A stretch of 64,000 nucleotides of DNA from Gammaproteobacteria bacterium. GTDB taxonomy: Bacteria; Pseudomonadota; Gammaproteobacteria; Natronospirales; REEB76. Position 1 is the first letter of the stretch, and each line of letters begins with the position of its first letter. The DNA lies in NCBI GenBank assembly GCA_035279405.1, contig DATEHU010000017.1, forward strand, positions 1 to 64,000, read 5' to 3'. The notes below the pieces were generated by a model that was given only the letters and a program-made list of their open reading frames with translations, was not told the DNA's origin and did not search any database. Positions 57,373-64,000 of this stretch are shown one piece after another. Position numbers and translations under genes: made by a program.

Positions 57373-58347
57373 CTAATCCGCCGTCAGGTATTGCACGCTG
57401 AACCAGCGCTTGTCGTCGGTCCAGACCTTGCGCACTTTCCAGCCCGCCTGCGCTGCGAGTGCGGCAAATCCCGGCAGCGTGTGCTTGTAGCTGTATTCCG
57501 TGACGATGGCCTCGCCCGCACGGAATCGCACAATGTTTTCGCCGATGTGTACGATCTGGTTGTTGCGGCTCACGAGGTGCATTTCGATGCGACCTTCCGC
57601 CTGATTGTACGGAGCATGGTGCTGGAAGCGTTGCGCGTTGAAGTCTGCGTGCAGTTCGCGATTGATCCGTTCCAGAAGGTTCAGATTGAAGGCTTCGGTA
57701 ACGCCGGCCGCGTCGTTGTATGCCGCTTCGAGCACGGTGCGATCCTTGTTCAGATCCACGCCGATCAGCAAGGCACCCTTATGGCCGGCAAGCTGCTGCA
57801 GTTGCTTCAGGAGCGCCACCGCCGCATCCGGCTCGAAGTTGCCGATGGTCGAGCCCGGAAAGTAAATCACCGTGCAGGCGGCGGGGAGTCGTGGCACGGG
57901 CAGTGCAAACCGCTGGCTGAAGTCGGCGTGAACCGGCAGGACTTCCAGTGCGGGGTATTGCCGGTTCAGGCGATCCGCGGCGATGACCAGATGTTCGCGC
58001 GAGATATCCACGGGCACGTAAGCGCACGGCCAGTGCAGCTTGTCGAGCAGCAGGCGCGTTTTCGCGCTGCTGCCGCTGCCCGGCTCGACCAGCAACGCGC
58101 GCGGCCCGAGCACATTGGCCATGTCCGCGGCGCTCGCTTGCATGATCGCGAGCTCGGTGCGCGTGAGGTAATACTCCGGCAGCTCGCATATCGCATCGAA
58201 CAGTTTCGAGCCGCGCTCGTCGTAGAAATACTTGGCGGGCAGGGTTTTGGGGCTGGCCGCCAGACCGCCGAGGATTTCCGAGCGCATATCGCCGGCGCGT
58301 GGCACGTAGTCGTGCAGTGTGACCGACAGTGCCTGGGATATCTTCAT
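57373..58347 (-). CDS. egtD: L-histidine N-alpha-methyltransferase (ergothioneine synthesis)
   Basis: 324 aa. Trimethylates histidine to hercynine. LPAKYFYDERGSKLFDAICELPEYYLTRTE, LVEPGSGSSAKTRLLL (SAM) and FPGSTIGNFEPD are the EgtD signature. Located one base after the egtB stop, so both are one unit on the minus strand. Confidence 0.94.
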   Translation of the reverse strand: MKISQALSVTLHDYVPRAGDMRSEILGGLAASPKTLPAKYFYDERGSKLFDAICELPEYYLTRTELAIMQASAADMANVLGPRALLVEPGSGSSAKTRLLLDKLHWPCAYVPVDISREHLVIAADRLNRQYPALEVLPVHADFSQRFALPVPRLPAACTVIYFPGSTIGNFEPDAAVALLKQLQQLAGHKGALLIGVDLNKDRTVLEAAYNDAAGVTEAFNLNLLERINRELHADFNAQRFQHHAPYNQAEGRIEMHLVSRNNQIVHIGENIVRFRAGEAIVTEYSYKHTLPGFAALAAQAGWKVRKVWTDDKRWFSVQYLTAD

Positions 58348-58348
58348 G

Positions 58349-59602
58349 TCAGTTGTCCTTGGCGAGGCGCAGACCCATGAATTGCCAGCGCTGATGGGGA
58401 TAGAAAAAGTTGCGGTAGCTGGCACGCATGTGGCCGGCGGGCGTGACGCAGGAGCCGCCGCGCAACACCAACTGGTTCGCCATGAACTTGCCGTTGTACT
58501 CGCCAAGCGTGCCGGCAAGCGGCTGGTAGCCGGGATAGGGCGCATAGGCGCTCGAAGTCCACTGCCAGACATCACCATATATATGCGGTGCGCCGCTTGC
58601 GGCGGGATGGAACAGACCGCTATCCAGGAAATTCCCGCTCACTGGTTGTTCGGCGGCGAAGGCTTCCCATTCCGCTTCCGTCGGCAGGCGCGCGCCGGTC
58701 CAGCGTGCGAAGGCGTCGGCTTCGTAGTAACTCACGTGACACACCGGTGCGTTCAGGTCCAACTCGTGTTCGCCGCCGAGAGTGAATTCCGCGCTCAGGT
58801 CTTCGTTCCAATAGAGCGGCCGCTGCCAGCCGTCGCGCTGGACGGTGGCCCAGCCGTCCGACAGCCAAAGTTCCGGCTTCGAGTAGCCACCAGCGCGTAT
58901 GAACTCCCGGTACTCGCCGGTCGTGACCGGCCGGTTGGCGATCGCGTGTGCCTTGAGGAACACGCGATGGCGTGGGGTTTCATTGTCGTATGCGAACCCG
59001 TTGCCGGCATGACCGATCTGAGACAGGCCCTCGGGCCGGGCCATGAATTTCAGCGCGGGTGCGGCGTGCCGGGGCGGCGCAGGCAGGTCCCGCCAGACCG
59101 GCTTGAGCGGATTGAGCGAGAACAGGTGCTTGAGGTCGGTGAGCAGGAGTTCCTGGTGCTGCTGCTCGTGGTTCAGGCCGAGCGTCACCAGAAATTCGAA
59201 TTGCGCGTCGCCCTTGTTCTGGTCCAGCAGCCGCTGCATGTGGTCGTTCACGCAGTCCCGATAGCTGAAGATATCGGCCACCGTGGGTCGCGACAGCAGG
59301 CCGCGCTCCGGCCGCGGGTACATCCGGCCCGCGCTGTAGTAATAAGAGTTGAACAGGTAGGCGTACTGGGGATGAAATGGCCGGTAGCCCTTGGCGTACG
59401 GGACCAGGATGAAAGTCTCGAAAAACCACGTGGTGTGCGCCAGGTGCCATTTCGCGGGGCTTGCGTCCGGCATGCTCTGTACCATCATGTCCTCGGGCGC
59501 AAGCGTGTGGCACAAATCCACGGTGAGCGCGCGCACCGCGCGGTAGCGGTCGAGCAGTGAGTTTGCGGCCGCTGTCGAATGAGGGACGGATAGAGTATTC
59601 AT
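58349..59602 (-). CDS. egtB: Hercynine oxygenase EgtB
   Basis: 417 aa. N-terminal DinB-like domain with iron ligands: His in KWHLAHTTWFFE and LNHEQQHQELL (H-x3-H-x-E). C-terminal formylglycine-generating-enzyme/sulfatase-modifying domain ends GGSCVTPAGHMRASYRNFF. Makes the sulfoxide from hercynine and a thiol donor. egtA and egtC are not present, so a Cys-type or other route is possible. Confidence 0.93.
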   Translation of the reverse strand: MNTLSVPHSTAAANSLLDRYRAVRALTVDLCHTLAPEDMMVQSMPDASPAKWHLAHTTWFFETFILVPYAKGYRPFHPQYAYLFNSYYYSAGRMYPRPERGLLSRPTVADIFSYRDCVNDHMQRLLDQNKGDAQFEFLVTLGLNHEQQHQELLLTDLKHLFSLNPLKPVWRDLPAPPRHAAPALKFMARPEGLSQIGHAGNGFAYDNETPRHRVFLKAHAIANRPVTTGEYREFIRAGGYSKPELWLSDGWATVQRDGWQRPLYWNEDLSAEFTLGGEHELDLNAPVCHVSYYEADAFARWTGARLPTEAEWEAFAAEQPVSGNFLDSGLFHPAASGAPHIYGDVWQWTSSAYAPYPGYQPLAGTLGEYNGKFMANQLVLRGGSCVTPAGHMRASYRNFFYPHQRWQFMGLRLAKDN

Positions 59603-59664
59603 TTTTGCGCTCCAGCCGAAGCCTAGTCCGAGTGTGCTGGAGTGTCAAAAATCCCGTCTGGCCC

Positions 59665-59693
59665 TTGACCTGCAAAGCCCCGACAGTTTTAAT
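59665..59693 (+). promoter_or_regulatory. Strong promoter of the tRNA-Phe array
   Basis: TTGACC at 59665-59670, 17 bases, TTTAAT at 59688-59693. The start site would be near 59700, ahead of the first broken tRNA copy and about 440 bases before the intact tRNA-Phe. Confidence 0.65.
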
Positions 59694-59734
59694 AGCGGCC
59701 CTGATTTTTCCTGTTTTTCCCCCGGTCGTAACTT

Positions 59735-59753
59735 GGCCAGGTAGCTCAGTTGG
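59735..59753 (+). repeat. tRNA-Phe 5' fragment 1
   Basis: 19 bases identical to the first 19 of tRNA-Phe (GGCCAGGTAGCTCAGTTGG), then the sequence leaves the tRNA and enters a structured repeat starting GTGAGGCCGG. Confidence 0.9.
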
Positions 59754-59860
59754 GTGAGGCCGGTGCCTCTAACGCGAGCACAGCTCGCGTCCGACCGAAC
59801 GCGAGACAGGGGCAAGAAGCGCAGCTTCGAGCGGGCGGACACGATGTCCGCCCTGGAACA
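59754..59860 (-). repeat. Degenerate structured repeat next to tRNA fragment 1
   Basis: On the minus strand its end reads CGTTCGGTCGG, stem ACGCGAG/CTCGCGT, then CCGGCCTCACC, matching the 3' half of copies A-D. The other half instead contains hairpins GGGCGGAC/GTCCGCCC and GAAGC/GCTTC that resemble the unit at 60359. Confidence 0.65.
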
Positions 59861-59899
59861 CAAGCGGAGCAGGATTGCGCAGCGCAGTGGCCGAGCTGG

Positions 59900-59989
59900 G
59901 GTGAGCCAGGAGATTTACGCGAAGCACGGCTTCGCGCCCGGCGAACGACCCGACACGATGTCGGGGCTGGTCAGCGCACCAGGGATGGT
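59900..59989 (-). repeat. Structured repeat, copy D (90 bp)
   Basis: On the minus strand it reads ACCATCCCTGGTG, linker CGCTGACCAG, stem CCCGAC/GTCGGG, linker with TTCGCCGGG, stem CGCGAAG/CTTCGCG, TAAATCT, CCTGGCTCACC. GCCGGG pairs with CCTGGC with one G-T pair. It is the fourth full copy and lies between the two broken tRNA-Phe starts. Confidence 0.85.
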
Positions 59990-60006
59990 TCAGGATTTCT
60001 GTATCA

Positions 60007-60025
60007 GGCCAGGTAGCTCAGTTGG
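60007..60025 (+). repeat. tRNA-Phe 5' fragment 2
   Basis: Second 19-base copy of the tRNA-Phe 5' end, again followed directly by a structured repeat (GTGAGGGCGGG). Confidence 0.9.
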
Positions 60026-60112
60026 GTGAGGGCGGGGCATTTAACGCGAGCACAGCTCGCGTCCGCCCGAACGCGAGGCAGGGAGCCGAGCTGGGGGCGC
60101 CGCAGGGATGCA
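60025..60112 (-). repeat. Degenerate structured repeat next to tRNA fragment 2
   Basis: Contains the same stem ACGCGAG/CTCGCGT as the first degenerate copy and ends, on the plus strand, CGCCGCAGGGATGC, a worn form of the CACCAGGGATGGT end of copy D. Confidence 0.65.
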
Positions 60113-60140
60113 TCTGTGAGAATACGTTGTTCAGAATTAA

Positions 60141-60216
<76 letters not shown>

Positions 60217-60245
60217 TAATTTTCTCTGTAAAGATTGTTGCATGT

Positions 60246-60279
60246 GGGCGGAATCGAACACTGATTGAGTGTCGGTGGT
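60246..60279 (+). repeat. tRNA-Phe T-arm fragments, both orientations
   Basis: GGGCGGAATCGAAC at 60246-60259 is the exact reverse complement of 14 bases of the tRNA-Phe T arm. GTGTCGGTGGT at 60269-60279 is an exact 11-base direct copy from the same arm. Confidence 0.6.
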
Positions 60280-60309
60280 CCGCACGGCAACCTGTGCAGT
60301 CCCTGCTGC

Positions 60310-60330
60310 GGTTGCCTTCCCAAGGCAACC
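60310..60330. repeat. Perfect 9-bp hairpin after tRNA-Phe
   Basis: GGTTGCCTT and AAGGCAACC around CCC. It could be the terminator of the tRNA transcript, though no T run follows. Confidence 0.5.
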
Positions 60331-60358
60331 CATACGCTCCGCTTCCTGCTCCGCGCAT

Positions 60359-60446
60359 GGTCCAGGGTGCACATCCATGTGCACCCGCCAGAAGCTTTGC
60401 TTCTGGCCCTTGGACGCCCACTCGGCCGAGTCGGCCGAGCCCACCC
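60359..60446 (+). repeat. Two-hairpin element between tRNA-Phe and its duplicated 3' end
   Basis: Hairpins GGGTGCAC/GTGCACCC and CCAGAAGC/GCTTCTGG sit inside an outer GTCCA/TGGAC stem, followed by a CTCGGCCGAG palindrome and CCCACC. The layout is like copies A-D but the linkers differ. Its right end meets a copy of the tRNA-Phe 3' end. Confidence 0.6.
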
Positions 60447-60492
60447 CTGGCCACCAAATTTCTTACATGAATTCACCGGGGCGGAATCGAAC
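60444..60492 (+). repeat. Duplicated tRNA-Phe 3' end and reversed T arm
   Basis: CCCCTGGCCACCA at 60444-60456 repeats the last 13 bases of tRNA-Phe exactly. GGGGCGGAATCGAAC at 60478-60492 is the reverse complement of 15 bases of its T arm. Confidence 0.75.
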
Positions 60493-60610
60493 GCCTACGC
60501 GTGTCCGATCTGCTGTATGTTTTGGCGCGCCAGGCGGCGGGTGAGGACGAACCGCTGAGTCACGATGCACAAGGCAGCACTTGAAAAAACCCATGTGCGC
60601 CGCGATCTTT

Positions 60611-60731
60611 ACGTCATTGCGGCCCTTCGACAAGCTCAGGGCAGACTGCGCTTGGCTCGAACCGGAGTGCAGGAGAATCAGTTTATTACTGGATACCTCC
60701 CGGCGGAAGCCGGGATCGCGCCGGTATGACG
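60611..60731 (+). repeat. Dispersed repeat unit, copy 2
   Basis: ACGTCATTGCGGCCCTTCGA, CAAGCTCAGGGCAG and later CGGCGGAAGCCGGGAT with CCGGTATGACG mirror the unit at 57269 in opposite orientation. The rest of 60493-60777 holds no recognisable gene. Confidence 0.5.
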
Positions 60732-60777
60732 AAGACCGGAATGACTCAAAGATTTTCTGAAATTTACGAGCAGTGAT

Positions 60778-61044
60778 ATGGCAACGGGTTGGGCAAAAGA
60801 CGGCGCGGTTCAGGAGCAGATCGACGCGAGCATCGAGGACGCGCTGAAAAGCGTGCGCGGGCGTTTGCATTCGGGCAGAAGTTTGAAACGCTGCGAAGCA
60901 TGCGGCGCGGAAATCCCGGAAGCGCGGCGCAAGGCCGTGCCCGGCGTGCGCCTGTGTGTTGCCTGCCAGAGCGAAGCCGACAAGAAAATCAAAGTCCAGA
61001 GTCTCTATAACCGGCGCGGCAGCAAGGACAGCCAACTGCGCTGA
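60778..61044 (+). CDS. DksA/TraR-type C4 zinc-finger protein
   Basis: 88 aa. CEACGAEIPEARRKAVPGVRLCVACQ is the four-Cys zinc finger of the DksA/TraR family. The N-terminal coiled coil is too short for the DksA tip, so it is closer to the small YbiI-like members. These may bind RNA polymerase's secondary channel; the function of short members is unclear. Confidence 0.85.
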   Translation: MATGWAKDGAVQEQIDASIEDALKSVRGRLHSGRSLKRCEACGAEIPEARRKAVPGVRLCVACQSEADKKIKVQSLYNRRGSKDSQLR

Positions 61045-61058
61045 TTCGCTTACCTGTG

Positions 61059-61155
61059 ACCATCCCTGGTGATCTGACCAGCCGGCGCGTCGTGTGCCGG
61101 CGTTCGGCCGGATTGAGATTCCACTGGCATCTCAATGAAATACACCGGCCTCACC
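61059..61155 (+). repeat. 97-bp structured repeat, copy C (after dksA-like gene)
   Basis: Begins ACCATCCCTGGTG 15 bases past the stop of the zinc-finger gene and ends CCGGCCTCACC. Stem 2 is CCGGCGC/GTGCCGG with one G-T pair; stem 3 is ATTGAGAT/ATCTCAAT. Here GGCCGG pairs with CCGGCC, a compensated change from GGCGGG/CCCGCC in A and B. Confidence 0.85.
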
Positions 61156-61255
61156 ACACTTATATATATGTCAAGCGAGTTGCCGACGGGGTCATCCGAG
61201 CGGCTTGATTTGCCTGCCGGACGGTGTGCCGGGCTTTGAGCGTTCGGATGAGAAT

Positions 61256-61298
61256 GGGATTCTCTAGGGTTGCGGCTGAACCTGTTGGGGGATTCTCC
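61256..61298 (+). promoter_or_regulatory. Paired direct repeats upstream of response regulator 1
   Basis: GGGATTCTCT at 61256-61265 and GGGATTCTCC at 61289-61298, 33 bases apart, in the 268-base leader (61156-61423). The leader around them resembles that of response regulator 2. Confidence 0.5.
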
Positions 61299-61423
61299 GA
61301 TGGTCGGCCCGTCCCCGGAAATACAGACTGGACGCGACTGAAAACACATGAAATGGTGGTGCGGACCATGGACCCGCTCGACGGCAACCATGGCATACGC
61401 GCCCGGTTTTATCGGAGGTTACC

Positions 61424-61849
61424 ATGCGTGCAATTCTTGTGGACGACGATCCCGTGTTTCTCAAAACGTTGACGGAGCAGCTGAAGCGTAATCCCGCAGT
61501 GCAGATCGTGGCACGCGCCAGCAGCGGTGTGGAAGGTTTGCGGTTGGCGCGCGAAATGCAGCCGGACATCGTGATCGTGGACCAGGCCATGCCTGACATG
61601 AACGGTCTGGAAATGACCCATGAGCTCAAAATGCTGGAGCCGGCGCCGCGCGTGGTGGTGCTGGCACTGTATGACGAGCCGGAATACTACGAAGGTGCGA
61701 TGCGCATGGGCGCAGACGCGTACATTGCCAAGCCCAACGTGTATTCCGAACTGCTGCCGCTGCTGCGGCGCTTGCAGTTGGAGACTATGCCGCAACGCGT
61801 GCGCGGCGCCTCCGTGCGCAGAGCGCAGGCACACGCCTACCCCCACTGA
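61424..61849 (+). CDS. Single-domain response regulator 1
   Basis: 141 aa, receiver domain only. Acidic pocket LVDDDP near residue 7, phospho-acceptor Asp in VIVDQAMPDMNGLEM (about 50), Lys in AYIAKPN. It resembles NarL/LuxR-type receivers without the DNA-binding half. The short basic tail (VRRAQAHAYPH) is not a known domain. No histidine kinase is adjacent. GGAGG precedes the ATG. Confidence 0.9.
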   Translation: MRAILVDDDPVFLKTLTEQLKRNPAVQIVARASSGVEGLRLAREMQPDIVIVDQAMPDMNGLEMTHELKMLEPAPRVVVLALYDEPEYYEGAMRMGADAYIAKPNVYSELLPLLRRLQLETMPQRVRGASVRRAQAHAYPH

Positions 61850-61881
61850 TTTGCCTGTCCTGCGATAATGGCGGAAGAAGT

Positions 61882-61918
61882 TGCCCCGGCCGGATTCGGC
61901 GAGAATCCGGCCGGGGCA
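61882..61918. repeat. Perfect 16-bp hairpin between the two response regulators
   Basis: TGCCCCGGCCGGATTC and its exact complement flank a five-base loop, 33 bases past the stop of regulator 1. It probably terminates or stabilises the first transcript; no T run follows. Confidence 0.6.
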
Positions 61919-62034
61919 CGTTTGTGGGCACGGTCAATCACGACCAGGGTCGGGAATCTCACGGCGCGCAAACCCGAACAGCTGCCGGAACCCGCGCGGG
62001 TACTCGGCAAGCGCCGGCAGTCGGAAAAAACCAC

Positions 62035-62077
62035 GGGATTTACCGGGAGTGAAACTGAACCCGTTAGGGGATTTACC
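62035..62077 (+). promoter_or_regulatory. Paired direct repeats upstream of response regulator 2
   Basis: GGGATTTACC at 62035-62044 and again at 62068-62077, exactly 33 bases apart as in the other leader. CTGAACCCGTTAGGGGATT here aligns with CTGAACCTGTTGGGGGATT upstream of regulator 1. Confidence 0.55.
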
Positions 62078-62198
62078 GATAGATTACCGGCACCCGGACG
62101 TCCAGACTTTGAGTCACGGAAATTAGGCATCGGATGGCGACATTAGGCCAACGGTGCGCCCGAGGGCGACCGTGGTGTCGCGGCAGACGGAGACAAAC

Positions 62199-62615
62199 AT
62201 GCGCGTGATTCTGGTGGACGACAATGTTCTGTTCCTCGAGACGCTGGCGGTGGAGCTGGCGCGCAATCCCGCGATCCAGGTGGTAGGCCGCGCGAGCGGC
62301 GGAGTTGAAGGCTTGCAGCTGGCGACCGCATTGCAGCCGGATGTAGTGATCTCGGATCTGGCCATGCCCTGCATGAATGGCCTGGAACTTGCCCAACATC
62401 TCAAACAACTAGTGCCACCACCGCACGTGGTGATGATGTCCATGTTCGACGAGCCCGAGTATCGCGAAGGTGCGACGCTCATGGGCGTGGACGGCTACAT
62501 CGCCAAGCGCGATACGCATGCGGAGCTGCTGCCCCTGCTGCGGCGACTGAATGACGAACCCGCGTTGCGCGGCACGGCCGCCACCGGGACTCAGATCGCG
62601 CACGCGTCCGGATGA
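62199..62615 (+). CDS. Single-domain response regulator 2
   Basis: 138 aa, paralogue of the upstream receiver: MRVILVDDNVLFLETL, Asp in VVISDLAMPCMNGLEL and Lys in GYIAKRD. Also lacks an output domain. GGAGAC precedes the ATG at 62199; a GTG at 62154 would add 15 poor residues. The pair arose by duplication of gene and leader. Confidence 0.9.
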   Translation: MRVILVDDNVLFLETLAVELARNPAIQVVGRASGGVEGLQLATALQPDVVISDLAMPCMNGLELAQHLKQLVPPPHVVMMSMFDEPEYREGATLMGVDGYIAKRDTHAELLPLLRRLNDEPALRGTAATGTQIAHASG

Positions 62616-62709
62616 CCGCGTGGATTTGATTATCCGGCGCTACTGACGGCCGGGGCTCCGCTCACACCAGGCAAAGCGAAGCCGCAACGCCGCACGCGTC
62701 CGGCAACAT

Positions 62710-63915
62710 TCATTCACAACTGAGACAGGGAAACTCCCGGCGTGTCTCGACTTCGTCTTGGTAGTTGACATCGGCACGCGCAAAACCGAACAGCCGCAGG
62801 AAGTCGCGCTTGTACTGCGCGTAGTCGGTCAGCTCGCGCAGATTCGCCGTAGTGACCTGCGGCCACAATTCCAGACAGGCCTGCTGTACGTCGCTGCGCA
62901 GTTCGCGGTCATCCAGCCGCCAGCGACCGTGTCCGTCGTCCAGCGGCGCATGGCTGTCGGCCCGGTAGAGAAAATCGCTGAACAGTCGTTGCTGCTGCGC
63001 GAGACAATCCTCGGCGAGCGCGCGCGAGCGCAGCGCGCGTTGCACCACCGACAGGTACAGCGGCATGGCCGGAATCGCCGCGCTCGCCTGGGTGACCACG
63101 GATTTCATGATGGCGACGCCAGCCCTGAGTCCGCCTGCCGCGTAGCGCGTACCCAATTCACGCGCGGTATTTTCCAGGTCCTTTTTGGCGTGCCCGAGCG
63201 TGCCATGCCAATAGATCGGCCAGGTGATTTCCGGTCCGATGTAGCTGTACGCCACGGTGGTGGCGTCGGGGGCAAGCACCTGGGCCGCGTCCAGCGCCGC
63301 GAGCCACTGGCTCCAATTCTCGCCGCCCATCACCGAGACGGTGTCGCGGATTTCCTCCGCGCTCGCGGACGGCACGGTGACTTCGATCACCGTGTCATGG
63401 TCGGTATCGACAGTCTTGGTGGTGAACGGCGCACCGATGGGCTTGAGCGCGGTGCGCGCCGTGCGTGCGTCCGGCAGCCGACGCAGCGGTGCGGCCAGGG
63501 AATACACCACCAGATCCACCTGGCCACCGAGGTCGCGCTTGATAGCGTCGATCGCGCAGCTGCGCGTAGCGGCGGCGAACGCATCGCCGTTGATGGACAC
63601 ACAAGGCAGTCCGGCGCGCGTCGCGTACTGATGGAACGCCGCCGCGTTGTACCAGCCGGCGCTCGCGGACTTGGCGACCCGTCCCGGCTTTTCCAGGAAC
63701 ACGCCCACAGTCGCGGCGCCGTAGACAAAGGCCGCGGTGATGCGTGCCGCCAGGCCGTATCCGGTGGAGGCGCCGATGATAAGCGCGGTTTTCGGCACGC
63801 TCGCCTGTCCCGGGGCTTTGCGCGCGCGCGCGACCTGGTCGCGCACGTTGAGTTCGCAGCCCAGCGGATGCGCCGTGGTGCAGATAAAGCCCCACACTTT
63901 CGGCTGAACAATCAT
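62710..63915 (-). CDS. fabV: Trans-2-enoyl-ACP/CoA reductase FabV
   Basis: 401 aa NADH-dependent enoyl reductase of fatty acid synthesis, resistant to triclosan in other bacteria. NAD-binding ALIIGASTGYGLAARI, then the FabV active site Tyr and Lys-Lys in AYSYIGPEITWPIYWHGTLG and HAKKD (Y-x8-K spacing). The N-terminal KVWGFICTTAHPLGC is typical. GGTGAG precedes the ATG. Confidence 0.96.
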   Translation of the reverse strand: MIVQPKVWGFICTTAHPLGCELNVRDQVARARKAPGQASVPKTALIIGASTGYGLAARITAAFVYGAATVGVFLEKPGRVAKSASAGWYNAAAFHQYATRAGLPCVSINGDAFAAATRSCAIDAIKRDLGGQVDLVVYSLAAPLRRLPDARTARTALKPIGAPFTTKTVDTDHDTVIEVTVPSASAEEIRDTVSVMGGENWSQWLAALDAAQVLAPDATTVAYSYIGPEITWPIYWHGTLGHAKKDLENTARELGTRYAAGGLRAGVAIMKSVVTQASAAIPAMPLYLSVVQRALRSRALAEDCLAQQQRLFSDFLYRADSHAPLDDGHGRWRLDDRELRSDVQQACLELWPQVTTANLRELTDYAQYKRDFLRLFGFARADVNYQDEVETRREFPCLSCE

Positions 63916-64000
63916 GCGTGCTCACCTTGTGGCAGATGCGGCGCGTGACAACCGGACTGCGTGCGCGGCCACCGCATCCCCCTGCACCGAACCCGGTTAC

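Noticed and set aside
61868-62146. 92-codon frame between the response regulators
   Set aside because: It is built from the perfect hairpin and the operator-like leader block of regulator 2, and has no good ribosome site.

Overview
The window is a compact, high-GC chromosomal segment of a gammaproteobacterium. Gene order points to the Xanthomonadales/Nevskiales side of the class: coxBA..C-SURF1-ctaAB, ftsY-ftsE-ftsX-rpoH, rsmD-coaD-yfhL, bactofilin-erpA-anmK-M23-tyrS, coaBC-dut, pyrE/xth/ampG and mutY-yggX-tRNA-Phe. The placement rests on synteny and protein character, not on a database search. No rRNA operon, prophage, CRISPR array or complete insertion sequence is visible.

Layout. 1-9 kb is an aa3-type cytochrome c oxidase locus: a cytochrome c tail, DUF2244, coxB with a fused haem-c domain, coxA, a tiny assembly protein, a truncated ctaG, coxC, a DUF2909 protein, SURF1, a SCO-like protein, ctaA and ctaB. 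9-12 kb holds a TolB-like/TPR membrane protein with a decayed partial duplicate and a cytochrome b561. 12-16 kb is ftsY-ftsE-ftsX-rpoH on the minus strand, with a perfect CIRCE operator in front of rpoH. 16-23 kb has a VolA-type lipase, rsmD, coaD, a ferredoxin, ggt and murB. 24-30 kb is B12 uptake: a cobalamin riboswitch with btuB, then btuC-btuD. 31-35 kb is iron handling: a cupredoxin-FTR1-outer-membrane-barrel operon and divergent bfd-bfr around Fur-like boxes. 35-48 kb is housekeeping (bactofilin, erpA, anmK, M23 peptidase, tyrS, coaBC, dut, pyrE, xth, ampG) plus a Sel1/prolyl-hydroxylase fusion. 48-57 kb has marC, an AT-rich metallopeptidase, trmB, thiG, thiS, tRNA-Gly, asmA, mutY and yggX. 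57-64 kb has egtB-egtD, tRNA-Phe in an array of broken tRNA pieces, a DksA-like zinc finger, two single-domain response regulators and fabV.

The most unusual content is a family of structured repeats of about 97 bp. Three full copies are exactly 97 bp long and a fourth is 90 bp. Their linkers are conserved but their stem sequences differ with compensatory changes. Several sit against tRNA genes, beside duplicated tRNA-Gly 3' ends and tRNA-Phe 5' and 3' ends. Other points are the CIRCE box on rpoH, the broken ctaG inside an otherwise complete cox cluster, paired direct repeats spaced exactly 33 bp in front of both orphan receivers, and a palindromic repeat read in frame inside ctaA.
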